Origin: Candidatus Gastranaerophilales bacterium
GTDB lineage: Bacteria > Cyanobacteriota > Vampirovibrionia > Gastranaerophilales > Gastranaerophilaceae
Assembly (NCBI GenBank): GCA_900767135.1
Contig: CAAFYU010000069.1
Location: 1 to 56,939, forward strand
Direction: 5' to 3'
DNA length: 56,939 nucleotides
Shown: positions 8,229 through 17,517 of the stretch, piece after piece
Layout: each line of letters begins with the position of its first letter
How positions within the stretch are numbered: the first letter of the stretch is position 1
Position numbers and translations under genes: made by a program
The notes under the pieces: generated by a model
The model's input: the letters and a program-made list of their open reading frames with translations, nothing else
Databases searched by the model: none
Told to the model about the DNA's origin: nothing

Positions 8229-9125
8229 CTAAATCACATTCAAACACAATCTTAAAAACGTTCTCCACCCCAAATTTTTATGCTCTTGCCACAAAAAACG
8301 AATGGTTTCGGGTCTGATTTTAAGATTATTTTTAATATTAATTTTGGTAATATAATCGCTATGCAACCTCTTGTCACCGATCACAAGAGAGCAATTTCCC
8401 GCATTTGCGGAATGCCTCCTATAACCGACAAGTGGCATATTTATTAGTGCCGACCCACCAATAAGTTGTGCAAAATTAAACACAAATTTGTCAGGGCAAA
8501 TCTTCCATTCTTCAACTCTTTTATAATCCAAAAGCATCTTTATTGCAGATTTTCTAAACATTGCAGAGCTGTTTGGCGACCAGTACCAACCACCAAAACG
8601 CTTGTTTTTTAAAACTTTATATTCTACATCTCCGAAAAGTTCGTCAATCTCAGCGATATCATTTTTTAAGCGTTCCAATTTTTCAGTCGGCTTAAATTTC
8701 GGAGAAGAAATAGAATTCAATGTATGAACTTCGTCATTCTCCCCAATTTCCACAATTTTGCAAGACGTAAACGCAACAGATGTTTCAAGATGCACGCTCA
8801 AATGCACTTTTGCATAATCTGTCAATAAAACATCATCACTGTCAACAAAGCAAACGAATTCTCCCTGAGCTTCTTTCAGGCCTCTTAACATTGCAGCGAG
8901 TTGTCCCTGATTACATTCCTGCCTGATTAACGTAATTTTGAGGTTTTGGTTTTCTGCAATAAATTTTTCAACAACCTCGCACGAATTATCGCTAGAACAA
9001 TCATCAACTACAATAATTTCAAAGTCTTTATAGCTTTGATTTTTAATGCTTTCAAGCGTTTTCAAAATATATTTTTCGTAATTGTAAGACGTTACAACGA
9101 ATGTTATTTGAGGAAGTTTAAGCAT
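8229..9125 (-). CDS. Family 2 glycosyltransferase
   Basis: This 298-residue protein has a GT-A fold N-terminal half: ITFVVTSYNYEKYI at residues 7-20, the Asp41-Asp42 pair in VVDDCSSD, and FVDSDDV (Asp95 to Asp98) as the metal- and nucleotide-sugar-binding DxD. GT2 enzymes transfer sugars to cell-surface glycans or lipids at the inner face of the membrane. The ATG overlaps the end of the DUF475 gene by eight bases (ATGCTTAA), indicating translational coupling. The acceptor and sugar cannot be told from sequence. Confidence 0.88.
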   Translation of the reverse strand: MLKLPQITFVVTSYNYEKYILKTLESIKNQSYKDFEIIVVDDCSSDNSCEVVEKFIAENQNLKITLIRQECNQGQLAAMLRGLKEAQGEFVCFVDSDDVLLTDYAKVHLSVHLETSVAFTSCKIVEIGENDEVHTLNSISSPKFKPTEKLERLKNDIAEIDELFGDVEYKVLKNKRFGGWYWSPNSSAMFRKSAIKMLLDYKRVEEWKICPDKFVFNFAQLIGGSALINMPLVGYRRHSANAGNCSLVIGDKRLHSDYITKINIKNNLKIRPETIRFLWQEHKNLGWRTFLRLCLNVI

Positions 9126-10203
9126 TTTCTTCCGTTTGTCCTTCTAATTTTTCTTCTGCCAAAAGTCTTTCTTGTTTTTTATTGTGCAAAATAGAAGAAG
9201 CAAGTGCCGCTAAAATAAAGCCTAGCCCAATTCCACCTGTTACGATTTCCGGAATTTCCTTGACAGTAGACACAAGCATTAAACAAGCCAAAGCCCCAAT
9301 AGCCCAATGTGCACCATGTTCAAGGTACAAAAACTGTTTTAAAGTCTTTTTCTCAACAAGCATAATCGTCAACGAACGAACAAACATAGCTCCGATTGCA
9401 AGCCCGATTGAAATAATAATAATATCTTTACTCAACGCAAAAGCTCCCAAAACCCCGTCAAGAGAGAATGAAGCATCAATCAATTCAAGATACAAAAAGC
9501 TTACCAGTCCAGTGCAACCAACCGCTCCGGCAGTACATTTTGCAAGTCGCATTTCCTCATGTTTTTCTAGGTAATGAGTAAAACCGTCAATCATCAAATA
9601 TGTTATTATACCTGAAATCCCTGCAATCATTACATGAACTTTTTGTTCTGTTGGCACGAAATTTTGAGTCGCCAAAAGCATAAATAAAGAAATTACAATT
9701 TCAATTCCCTTGATATGATCAAGATGTGACAACGGAGCTTCAATCCACTTAATCCAATGAACATCTTTTTTGTGATCAAAGAAGTAATTCAAGAATAACA
9801 TTACCAAAAACATTCCGCCAAAAGTCACAATCGGTGCGTGAGTTTGGTGCAAGTAATAAGCGTATTTATCTGCATTTGTAAGTGCGATATTTGCAACTTC
9901 CAACATACTTAACTTTGCAAAAATCGAAACAACAAGAATTGGGAATAAAAATCTCATACCAAATACAGCAATAATTATGCCCCAAGTCAAAAATCTCATT
10001 CGCCATTTGTGTGACATTTTTTCAAGTTTCATAGCATTGACAACCGCGTTATCAAACGACAAACTGATTTCAAGAATTCCCAATACAAGGGCAATAAAAA
10101 CGCACGCAAGCCCTGTTCCGCTGTGAACGTGTTCGCCCCACAAATAAGCTCCGATAAGCCCGACAATAGTAACGATGTATGATCCTAAAAAGTATTCCAA
10201 CAT
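9118..10203 (-). CDS. DUF475/TerC-like integral membrane protein
   Basis: This 361-residue protein has about nine hydrophobic spans. Conserved acidic motifs lie in membrane segments: EISLSFDNAVVNA near residue 49 and DASFSLDGVLGAF near 237. These are typical of the DUF475 branch of the TerC superfamily, linked to metal-ion efflux or metal loading of exported enzymes. AAGGAGAG precedes the ATG. It is followed with overlap by a glycosyltransferase, so its product may support that extracytoplasmic pathway, but this is only context. The C-terminal tail is short, charged and cytosolic. Confidence 0.85.
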   Translation of the reverse strand: MLEYFLGSYIVTIVGLIGAYLWGEHVHSGTGLACVFIALVLGILEISLSFDNAVVNAMKLEKMSHKWRMRFLTWGIIIAVFGMRFLFPILVVSIFAKLSMLEVANIALTNADKYAYYLHQTHAPIVTFGGMFLVMLFLNYFFDHKKDVHWIKWIEAPLSHLDHIKGIEIVISLFMLLATQNFVPTEQKVHVMIAGISGIITYLMIDGFTHYLEKHEEMRLAKCTAGAVGCTGLVSFLYLELIDASFSLDGVLGAFALSKDIIIISIGLAIGAMFVRSLTIMLVEKKTLKQFLYLEHGAHWAIGALACLMLVSTVKEIPEIVTGGIGLGFILAALASSILHNKKQERLLAEEKLEGQTEENA

Positions 10204-10301
10204 TATTCTCTCCTTATTATGTAATTATTATATGATAAAAAAGAGAATAGTGGAATATGGTGTTGGTTAGATAGCGAAAGATAGTTGAAAATGATACTAC
10301 A

Positions 10302-10334
10302 AGGTCTGCTAAAAACTTAGCAGACCTACAATTT
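10302..10334. terminator. Hairpin with 11-base perfect stem
   Basis: AGGTCTGCTAA and TTAGCAGACCT are separated by four bases. A T-run follows only on the plus side, which has no upstream gene. It may be a dispersed hairpin module of the GTAGGT...ACCTAC type rather than the RHH operon's terminator. Confidence 0.45.
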
Positions 10335-10423
10335 TTTCCCCTAATTAAATTTTACCATTTTCACCAAAATATCATTATTGACCTTGACCTCAAATTCCTG
10401 ACTCCGTTTTTCAGGAAGATTTT

Positions 10424-10585
10424 TTATTTTGCAACTTGCAGTTTTTGGAATTTTGTTGATTCTTTGCTTTTTTGAAGATATTTGACAAGAGATTTTGCAA
10501 CTAATTCTGAACGTTTTTTGTTTTCCCTATCCAAAATTTCAAAGTACTCATCTAGTGATGACATTATATATTCAGTATTTTCCAT
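10424..10585 (-). CDS. Small protein resembling a ribbon-helix-helix domain
   Basis: This 53-residue frame (MENTEYIMSSLDEYFEILD...) is preceded by GGGG eight to nine bases before the ATG. Its central part (SLDEYFEILDRENKKRSELV then AKSLVKYLQ) aligns by eye with the ribbon-helix-helix protein encoded just upstream (ERFLDEIDKVAGDENRTRSE, then LIREALRTYM). It follows that gene by 57 bases on the same strand, so the two form a tandem of related DNA-binding or antitoxin-like proteins. The N-terminal ribbon strand is less clear here, so it may not bind DNA by itself. Confidence 0.6.
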   Translation of the reverse strand: MENTEYIMSSLDEYFEILDRENKKRSELVAKSLVKYLQKSKESTKFQKLQVAK

Positions 10586-10642
10586 TTCATTTTTCCCCTT
10601 TTAACCCAATTTAACCAAATTTTCTTTAAGATTGTCCAATTC

Positions 10643-10831
10643 TTAACCGAGTAGAGCTTCAAGTATTTCAGCGTTTTTTGTTGCTTTTTGAGAATTTCTA
10701 ACTTGATTTCTGTACATATAAGTTCTTAGAGCTTCTCTGATTAATTCTGATCTTGTTCGATTTTCGTCACCTGCAACTTTATCAATCTCATCTAAAAATC
10801 TTTCCGGCATTGAAATTAGTACTCTTGCCAT
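10643..10831 (-). CDS. Ribbon-helix-helix (CopG/MetJ-type) DNA-binding protein
   Basis: This 62-residue protein begins MARVLISMPERFLDEIDKVA, a beta-ribbon followed by helix 1. The RTRSELIREALRTYM turn and helix are the classic RHH_1 pattern. Such proteins dimerise and bind operator DNA, often as antitoxins or self-regulating repressors. No toxin gene is beside it; the next gene down encodes a second RHH-like small protein. AGGAGAT precedes the ATG. Confidence 0.82.
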   Translation of the reverse strand: MARVLISMPERFLDEIDKVAGDENRTRSELIREALRTYMYRNQVRNSQKATKNAEILEALLG

Positions 10832-10958
10832 AACATATCTCCTTTTTTATTCCCTTTGTGATTCCCCTTGTATTTATATAAAGGATTTTGTTAATGAAAA
10901 ATTGCTTAAAGTGTATATATTTTTTATGTTTTTTGTAATAAATCTTAATATAATTCAG

Positions 10959-11657
10959 CTAAACTCTTCTGACATAATAGTTTGGGTCTTGTTTTAATTC
11001 TTGTCTTAGAGAGTCAAATTTATTATTGTTTTTCAGTTTAGATAATATTTTAGCTGTTTTTTCTCGTATGGTATAGTCGTCAATATCTTTTGTTTCAGAC
11101 AGGATTTCAAACAAATTTTCCGGATTAATAAACTCAGAAAATTCAGAAATTGTTTCAAGATACCAATAGAGTTTGAAAACTTCTTTATTTATTTTGTACT
11201 TACCTTCTTGGATATCAAACGCTTTTATAGGTGGAATTATGGCAAGTGTCTTGCTAACAAGTCCGTTGCAAAATTCAAAAATAAATTCCGAAGAAAATTT
11301 GAGAGCCTTGATTGCTTCAATGGTGCTTCTGCAAATATTTCCGTTTATATCTATTATTGCATCAAGAAATATCGGAGCAAAAGTTGTGTAGAATTCAGGA
11401 TTTTGCGGAACAAATTCTTTCAACCTGAAAGATACCGATTCTCGGATTTTGCCGTCGCAATTTGTCAAATTACTCATCAAAATTCCAGCTTCTTCTTTGT
11501 TGTTTATTGTTTCAAGTGAAATTACAGCGGCTTGTTTTTCTGCAACAGAACCGTTTTTTAAAAGATTTATTAAATAATCGTGTTCTTGTGGGTTTGAATA
11601 AATCTTTAAAGCTGAATTGAAATCTTGCTTGTATTTTTCTGTCAGAGAATTGTTCAA
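10959..11657 (-). CDS. HEAT-repeat-like protein
   Basis: This 232-residue, almost wholly helical protein has repeated helix pairs typical of HEAT/armadillo folds (SVAEKQAAVISLETI, DGKIRESVSFRLKEF, TIREKTAKILSKL). Such folds form scaffolds for protein-protein contact. The open frame starts with TTG at 11657, preceded at some distance by GGAAGG. A TATAAT directly abuts this TTG, so the true start is uncertain. No signal peptide is present. It is related in style to the C-terminal half of the protein at 3411-4235. Confidence 0.7.
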   Translation of the reverse strand: MNNSLTEKYKQDFNSALKIYSNPQEHDYLINLLKNGSVAEKQAAVISLETINNKEEAGILMSNLTNCDGKIRESVSFRLKEFVPQNPEFYTTFAPIFLDAIIDINGNICRSTIEAIKALKFSSEFIFEFCNGLVSKTLAIIPPIKAFDIQEGKYKINKEVFKLYWYLETISEFSEFINPENLFEILSETKDIDDYTIREKTAKILSKLKNNNKFDSLRQELKQDPNYYVRRV

Positions 11658-11784
11658 ATTATACTTTTTCCTTCCTTGTATAACTAATATAACATAAACT
11701 ACAATGAATTTTTAGGCTAATGTCGGTTTAATGAATGATATAAATAAAAAAATTAGAGTTATAATAAGCTCAGGAGAACAAAAA

Positions 11785-11961
11785 ATGAAAGAAATTATAG
11801 CGTTTTTTAAAGATATATTTATGTTAAGTGACGAAAGCTCAAAGACAAAAATAGGTTTGGCACAGTTTAAGGAAGAAAATATTTCAAAGCCGCAGCCTAA
11901 AAAGGTTAAAAAAGTGGAAAAAGAAATCAAGCTTTCTGATTTAATGCGTAGAAGTGCATAA
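11785..11961 (+). CDS. Small charged protein of unknown function
   Basis: This 58-residue protein is Lys/Glu-rich and contains KPQPKKVKKVEKEIKLSDL near its end. CAGGAGAAC lies at the right distance before ATG 11785, which I prefer to the upstream ATG at 11731. A TATAAT lies at about 11758-11763. It converges with the gene at 11976. No family is recognised. Confidence 0.6.
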   Translation: MKEIIAFFKDIFMLSDESSKTKIGLAQFKEENISKPQPKKVKKVEKEIKLSDLMRRSA

Positions 11962-11975
11962 TAATATCTTTTGCA

Positions 11976-12368
11976 TTAAACGTTAAAAATATGACCGAAG
12001 GTATGGTATGCATTTTTAACAGCTTGGCTACTTGCATGATATGCAGTTATAGCCTTGTCACATGTTGCGACTCTTGCAAGAGCATATCCGACTCCTGATG
12101 ATGCCGGAATAGGTAAAGCTCCTGCTAACAAACCAACAGCTGCCGGAATTTCATTTCTTTTAATATGCATATTTTTTAGTGCCGTAAAACAACTGTTACC
12201 AGCGGCTGTGTAAACATCTTTGCCTTGAAGCTTTGATGTTACATAGTTTCTGTAATAATTATTATCATAGCGATTGATGAGAGAAGTCGTTCCGCTTTTC
12301 ATCAGCTTAAATTCGTTTTTAAAGCCGTTTTTTAAAACATTAAAACCCTTTACTATTCCTTTAATCAT
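11976..12368 (-). CDS. Lineage-specific small protein
   Basis: This 130-residue protein has a basic N-terminal helix, a polar middle rich in Asn and Tyr, and a mildly hydrophobic segment (AAVGLLAGALPIPASSGVGY, about residues 79-98) that could be a membrane or amphipathic hairpin. I chose ATG 12368 over the TTG at 12377; a weak AAGG lies upstream. No known domain is seen. Its style matches the proteins at 1494 and 2927. Confidence 0.6.
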   Translation of the reverse strand: MIKGIVKGFNVLKNGFKNEFKLMKSGTTSLINRYDNNYYRNYVTSKLQGKDVYTAAGNSCFTALKNMHIKRNEIPAAVGLLAGALPIPASSGVGYALARVATCDKAITAYHASSQAVKNAYHTFGHIFNV

Positions 12369-12496
12369 ACCAACCAAACCTTTTTTATAACCTAACCTTA
12401 TATATTATAAGTAGAATTTTATACCTAAATTGTTAAATTTTGATGAATTGTTTAGTTATGTTAAGCCCCCTGTGTTGTATTCAAACTCAATATCAC

Positions 12497-12525
12497 TTTA
12501 CATTCTCGCTTTACAAGTATATAAT
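12497..12525 (+). promoter_or_regulatory. Sigma-70 promoter of glyS
   Basis: TTTACA, a 17-base spacer and TATAAT precede the glyS ATG by 30 bases. AAAGGA lies between, so this mRNA has an ordinary leader. Confidence 0.75.
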
Positions 12526-12555
12526 TAAGCAACAAGAGAATTAAAGGATATTATT

Positions 12556-14604
12556 ATGAGCAAATATTTATTAGAAGTTGGGTGTGAAGAGCTCCCTTAT
12601 AAGTTTATACCATCTGCTATTCAGCAGCTAAAAACAGGTTTTGAAAACTTTTTGAATTCAAATAAAGTTGTATTCGAAAAAGTTGATGTTTATGCAACCC
12701 CAAGACGCCTTGCGGTAATTGTTTCCGGGCTTGAAAAACAAAGCAAAGACGAAGAAAAAATCGTTAAAGGCCCTATCAAAAAAGTTGCTTATGATGAAAA
12801 CGGTAATTTGACAAGAGCCGGCGAAGGTTTTTGTAAGAAAAACGGAATTTCTCCGGAAGATTTGTATATAGAAAACGATTACATTCACGCAAAAATTGTA
12901 ATCAAGGGAAAATCAATTGTTGAACTATTAAAAGATAATGTTCCGGCAATTGTGTTGAAACTTCAAGGTTCTCACTTTATGAGATGGGCTGAAAACGAAG
13001 TTAAATTCTCACGTCCAATCAGATGGATTGTTTCAATCTTAGATAATGAAGAAGTTAAAATTAAAATCATTGATAGAGAAAGTTCTAACGTAACTCGTGG
13101 ACACAGATTTGCGGAAGAAAAAGAAACTGTTATAACAAGCCCTGATGATTATATCGAAATTCTTCGTAAACACAACGTAATCGTTAATCAAGATGAAAGA
13201 AAACAATTAATCATTGAAAGAGCAAATGAAGAAGCCGCAAAACTCGGTGCAGGGCCATATTACACTGATGATTTGTTGGAAGAAGTTACATTTATTACAG
13301 AATATCCTGTTCCGGCGGTTTGTGAGTTTTCAACAGAATATTTGAAACTTCCGGAAGAATTGGTTGTTACAGTAATGGCTGTTCACCAAAGATATTTTGC
13401 CTTGTATAAAGACGGAAAATTAATAAATAAATTTATCACAATGACAAATTATTTAGGTAAAAACTTTGAAAATGTTGCAGCCGGAAACGTTCGTGTAATC
13501 AAAGCTCGTCTTGATGATGCTGTATTCTTCTTTAACGAAGATACTAAAAAACCGCTTGTTGATTACGTTGAAGATATTAAAGGGATTACATTCCAAAAAG
13601 GTATGGGCTCAATGTATGACAAGGCACAAAGACTTGTTAAGCTTTCAAAACTTATGGTTGGCAACAATCCGACAGTTGAAAGAACTGCACTTTTGGCAAA
13701 AGCAGATTTGGCAACTAAATTGGTATTTGAATTTACAGAGCTTCAAGGCTTTATCGGAGCTGACTATGCAAAAGTTTCAGGCGAACCTGAAAATGTTTGT
13801 GAAGGTATTAAAGAGCATTACTTCCCTCTAAACGCAGACGGAGAAATTGCTAAAACTCTTGAAGGTCAAATCGTTGGTATAGCTGATAAGATGGATAATA
13901 TTTGTGCAGTATTTGCAGAAGGCAAAAAGCCAACCGGTTCATCAGATCCATTGGGCGTTCGTCGTGCAGCACTTGGTATTATCAGAACAATTCTTGCAAA
14001 CGATTTGAAAATCGATTTGGCAACTTTGGTAAACGAAGCATTGCTTTTGTTGCCGATTTCAACAGTTGGCGAAGGTTTTGTTGACAAAGTTAAAAAAGCT
14101 GCCGGCTCTTGCGTAAACAGAGTTTCCGGTAAAGTGACAGAAGAAATTTATGATTTCTTTATCCAAAGATTAATAATCTTCTTGTCTGACAAATATCAGA
14201 AAAATGTTTTGGAAGCTTGTGCTGCTAACAAAAATCCGCTTACAGATTTAGCAGATTACATCAAACGTGTAGAAGCGGTTTCTAAATTGAATTCGCCTGC
14301 AATGCTTGAAAGTGCAAACAGAGTTTTGAGAATTCTAAAAGAAGATAGTAAAAAATCAGTTAACAAGGCATTGTTTAAAGAACCTGCTGAGAGCATGTTG
14401 CTATCTCAAATCGAAACAGTTTCTGAAAATGCTGACTATGACAAGTATTTAAAACAACTAGAAGAAATCAATCCTTCTGTTGAAAAATTCTTTAATGACG
14501 TACTTGTTATGGACAAAGATGAAAGCGTTAAGGAAAACAGACTTGCACTATTGACTTTGTTGAAATCAAAATATGCATACCTTGCTGATTTTAGCAAATT
14601 ATAA
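12556..14604 (+). CDS. glyS: Glycine--tRNA ligase beta subunit
   Basis: This 682-residue protein begins KYLLEVGCEELPYKFIP, the typical start of the bacterial GlyS beta chain, and its length is usual. Further family marks are TPRRLAV (near residue 47), FMRWAENEVKFSRPIRW, and the HD-like region around KADLATKLVFEFTELQG. The beta subunit binds tRNA-Gly and works with the catalytic alpha subunit (GlyQ) in an alpha2-beta2 enzyme. glyQ is not beside it, so the genes are unlinked. It has its own promoter. Confidence 0.96.
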   Translation: MSKYLLEVGCEELPYKFIPSAIQQLKTGFENFLNSNKVVFEKVDVYATPRRLAVIVSGLEKQSKDEEKIVKGPIKKVAYDENGNLTRAGEGFCKKNGISPEDLYIENDYIHAKIVIKGKSIVELLKDNVPAIVLKLQGSHFMRWAENEVKFSRPIRWIVSILDNEEVKIKIIDRESSNVTRGHRFAEEKETVITSPDDYIEILRKHNVIVNQDERKQLIIERANEEAAKLGAGPYYTDDLLEEVTFITEYPVPAVCEFSTEYLKLPEELVVTVMAVHQRYFALYKDGKLINKFITMTNYLGKNFENVAAGNVRVIKARLDDAVFFFNEDTKKPLVDYVEDIKGITFQKGMGSMYDKAQRLVKLSKLMVGNNPTVERTALLAKADLATKLVFEFTELQGFIGADYAKVSGEPENVCEGIKEHYFPLNADGEIAKTLEGQIVGIADKMDNICAVFAEGKKPTGSSDPLGVRRAALGIIRTILANDLKIDLATLVNEALLLLPISTVGEGFVDKVKKAAGSCVNRVSGKVTEEIYDFFIQRLIIFLSDKYQKNVLEACAANKNPLTDLADYIKRVEAVSKLNSPAMLESANRVLRILKEDSKKSVNKALFKEPAESMLLSQIETVSENADYDKYLKQLEEINPSVEKFFNDVLVMDKDESVKENRLALLTLLKSKYAYLADFSKL

Positions 14605-14653
14605 AGAATTGTAAACAATCTCTGTAAAAAAGTAAATTTTTTTATTCAGGATA

Positions 14654-14671
14654 CTTTACAATAGTGTAAAG
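14654..14671. promoter_or_regulatory. Inverted repeat CTTTACA-N4-TGTAAAG
   Basis: A perfect seven-base dyad lies 45 bases before the small gene at 14717, just after glyS. It may be an operator or a hairpin in the 5' leader. A TACAAT overlaps its left arm. Confidence 0.4.
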
Positions 14672-14716
14672 AAGGAAATCAAAAAAGATAAAAAATAAAT
14701 TGGTAGGAGTCAACTT

Positions 14717-15019
14717 ATGTTGGAACGTTTAAAAAATTTAAAAATTGTAAAAACTTTGAATGAACAAATCAGTCCAAAGTTACGTTGGTTGAATTTTATG
14801 AATCGTGACAAAAAGAATGCTGATTACATCAGTATGATTAGCGGAGTTGACGAATTGAAATCAAGTTCTGACGAACGCAGGCTGGAAGCAATGGTCAGAG
14901 AACAACTCAAAGAAGAATTCCCGAATATCGAGAATATGAAATCTTATGAGCTTCTTGTTGATGCAGTTATGCACAACTATAAGAAAAAACAGCTTCAAGC
15001 CCAAGATGAGCTAAATTAA
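14717..15019 (+). CDS. Small helical protein of unknown function
   Basis: This 100-residue protein is rich in Lys, Glu and Leu, predicted mostly helical, with no signal peptide or membrane span. Seen by eye are a basic N-terminus (LERLKNLKIVKTL) and a charged C-terminal helix (HNYKKKQLQAQDEL). A GGAG Shine-Dalgarno lies seven bases before the ATG, and a terminator follows, so it is a real single-gene unit. No family is recognised. Confidence 0.72.
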   Translation: MLERLKNLKIVKTLNEQISPKLRWLNFMNRDKKNADYISMISGVDELKSSSDERRLEAMVREQLKEEFPNIENMKSYELLVDAVMHNYKKKQLQAQDELN

Positions 15020-15049
15020 TAAGCAACAACTCATCAATTATTATAAAAA

Positions 15050-15079
15050 TGACACCCGATTTTGGGTGTTATTTTTTTT
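15050..15079 (+). terminator. Intrinsic terminator
   Basis: ACACCC and GGGTGT pair around GATTTT and are followed by a nine-base T-rich run. Confidence 0.75.
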
Positions 15080-15231
15080 AGTAAATATATAACTGTGATA
15101 AAAATGCTTTTATGTATTAAGAAGAGTTGTTGAGTGAAAGCAAAAAAGTTGCCTAAAAATACTCCAAAAAATATAGAAAAGTTCGGGAAACTATGTTATA
15201 ATAAGGGTAGAATTAGAATATTGGAGAAGAT

Positions 15232-17517
15232 ATGAACGAGTTTCCATTTGAGTTAGATGATTTTCAAAAACAGGCATGTGAATTTATTGACGACGGTAAA
15301 AGCGTTGTGGTATGTGCCCCGACAGGTGCCGGAAAAACAGTAATTGCAGAACACGCAATAAACAATGCTTTAAAAAATGGAACAAGGATTTTCTACACAA
15401 CTCCATTAAAAGCTCTTTCTAACCAAAAATATTATGACTTCGGCACTAAATACGGTCAAGAGAAAGTCGGACTTTTAACGGGCGACACTTCTATTAACAG
15501 AAATGCACAAATCGTTGTTATGACGACAGAAGTTTTTCGAAATATGCTATATGGTACGAATTTCGGCTCGGTTACGGACAATATGAAGGACGTAAAATAC
15601 GTTGTGCTTGATGAAGTTCACTATATGAACGACGAACAACGTGGAACGGTTTGGGAAGAAAGTATTATTTACTGCCCGACAAATGTTCAGCTAATCGCAC
15701 TTTCAGCAACCGTTGCAAACGCACAAGAGCTTACCGACTGGATAAACACTGTTCACTCAAAAACAGAACTTGTGGACACAGATTTTAGACCTGTGCCTTT
15801 GAGATTTTTCTATTTTGACAGTTCTCAACCGACAAAACTTTTGCCACTGTTGACTCCGAGCGGTCAGCTTAACAAAAAAATTAAACCTGAAAAACGTGTT
15901 TTTGGCAGAAAGTTACAGAACAAAAAATCTTATGTAAAAGAAATTATTCGTAATTTGCAAGAAAACGATATGTTGCCGGCAATATATTTCACTTTTTCTC
16001 GTAGAAAATGTGATGAACAGATGGAAAAATGTGCATCTTTGGACTTGATTACAAAGGGCGAAAGAGCACAGATAAAGCAATTTGTAGATGAATATATTGC
16101 CGAAAATCCGCACCTATATAACAACAAGCACATTGAATACTTGCTTTGTGGCGTCGCATCACACCATGCAGGACTTTTACCAGCTTGGAAAATTCTTGTT
16201 GAAAAATTATTCCAAAAAGGTTTGATAAAAGTGGTTTTTGCAACAGAAACTTTGGCAGCCGGAATAAATATGCCGGCACGTTCAACGGTTATCAGCTCTA
16301 CAAGTAAAAGGACAGATTCAGGGCACAGAATGCTTACGGCAAGTGAATTTTTGCAAATGTCCGGTCGTGCCGGTCGTCGAGGAATGGACAAGGTCGGTTA
16401 CGTTACAATTGTCGGAACACAATTCCAAACCCCAGAGGAGGTTGCAGAACTTGTTTTGAGCGACGCAAACCCTCTCGAAAGTCGTTTCTCGCCTTCTTAT
16501 TCAATGGTTTTGAACTTGCTGCAAAGGTTTAGTCTTGATGAAGCCAAAGAACTTATCCTAAAAAGTTTCGGATATTTTTCATCAGGCTCAAGATTGCAAC
16601 CGTTATTGCTTGCTCAAAAACAACTCGAAGGTGAGATAAAATCTCGAGAATTTGTTTGCCCTTACAAACTAAGCGACGATAGCATTGCAAAATATGACAA
16701 AATTCGTCATATTTACGTGCAAAATCGTCAAACTTACAAAAAAATCTGCAAACAAGAACGCTCCAAAAACAGACCGCTTTCACCTGAGGCTAAACAATTT
16801 GGGCAGGAAACAAAGGCTATGCTTGAAGATATGCACAGTTTCCAATGCGACACTTGCAAGCTTTACAAAAAGCATTCGAAAAACATTGAGGTTTTGGAAC
16901 GTTTCAGGGTTCGCTCCAATAAGATTGAAAAGGAAATTGAGCGTCAACGAGATATTTTCTGGAACAAATTCCTTGCTCACAGAAGTGTTTTGATAGATTT
17001 TGGCTATTTGAGAGAGGATTATCCGACTTCACAAGGGATTACGACTTCACAAATCAGATCAGAAAATGAACTATTCATCGCACAAATTATTTTTTCAAAT
17101 GTACTTGAAAACCTTACACCGGCACAACTTGCAGCAGTTATCTGTGCAATTACAACAGAAGATTTAAGGATTGACATTCCGTTCTTACCAATTTCGGAAC
17201 CTGTTAGAAAGACTTTGAACCTTATCAGAAACATCAGACGCAAGGTTGAAAAGGTGCAAAACCGTTATATGGTTGAAGCTCCAATGTACATTAATCCTTA
17301 TTTTTCATCACTTATTGAATTGTGGGTTGAAGGTGCAGAATGGGATACAATCATTGAACAAATTGATATGGGTGAAGGCGATATTGTTCGTTCGTTCAAG
17401 CGTGTTGTAGATGTTTTAAGACAATTTACGACAATCGAAAACGTTCCGGAAGCCCTTGTATTTACTGCACGAGAAGCGATCGACAAAATTTTAAGAGAAC
17501 CTGTTGATATTGATTAG
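15232..17517 (+). CDS. Ski2-like DEAD/DEAH-box helicase
   Basis: This 761-residue protein has Walker A APTGAGKT (29-36), TTPLKAL, Walker B DEVH (127-130), LSAT, a helicase C domain with FATETLAAGINMPART-like residues, and motif VI QMSGRAGRRG. A C-terminal extension of about 300 residues resembles the DSHCT/arch part of Ski2/Mtr4-like helicases. Proteins of this type occur in cyanobacteria and plastids, where they act on structured RNA; that role is inferred here. TTGGAGAAG gives the ribosome binding site. The end overlaps the convergent gtrA-like gene by four bases. Confidence 0.9.
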   Translation: MNEFPFELDDFQKQACEFIDDGKSVVVCAPTGAGKTVIAEHAINNALKNGTRIFYTTPLKALSNQKYYDFGTKYGQEKVGLLTGDTSINRNAQIVVMTTEVFRNMLYGTNFGSVTDNMKDVKYVVLDEVHYMNDEQRGTVWEESIIYCPTNVQLIALSATVANAQELTDWINTVHSKTELVDTDFRPVPLRFFYFDSSQPTKLLPLLTPSGQLNKKIKPEKRVFGRKLQNKKSYVKEIIRNLQENDMLPAIYFTFSRRKCDEQMEKCASLDLITKGERAQIKQFVDEYIAENPHLYNNKHIEYLLCGVASHHAGLLPAWKILVEKLFQKGLIKVVFATETLAAGINMPARSTVISSTSKRTDSGHRMLTASEFLQMSGRAGRRGMDKVGYVTIVGTQFQTPEEVAELVLSDANPLESRFSPSYSMVLNLLQRFSLDEAKELILKSFGYFSSGSRLQPLLLAQKQLEGEIKSREFVCPYKLSDDSIAKYDKIRHIYVQNRQTYKKICKQERSKNRPLSPEAKQFGQETKAMLEDMHSFQCDTCKLYKKHSKNIEVLERFRVRSNKIEKEIERQRDIFWNKFLAHRSVLIDFGYLREDYPTSQGITTSQIRSENELFIAQIIFSNVLENLTPAQLAAVICAITTEDLRIDIPFLPISEPVRKTLNLIRNIRRKVEKVQNRYMVEAPMYINPYFSSLIELWVEGAEWDTIIEQIDMGEGDIVRSFKRVVDVLRQFTTIENVPEALVFTAREAIDKILREPVDID

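Noticed and set aside
15913..16391. Minus-strand frames inside the helicase gene
   Set aside because: They are complementary to a well-conserved coding region; shadows only.
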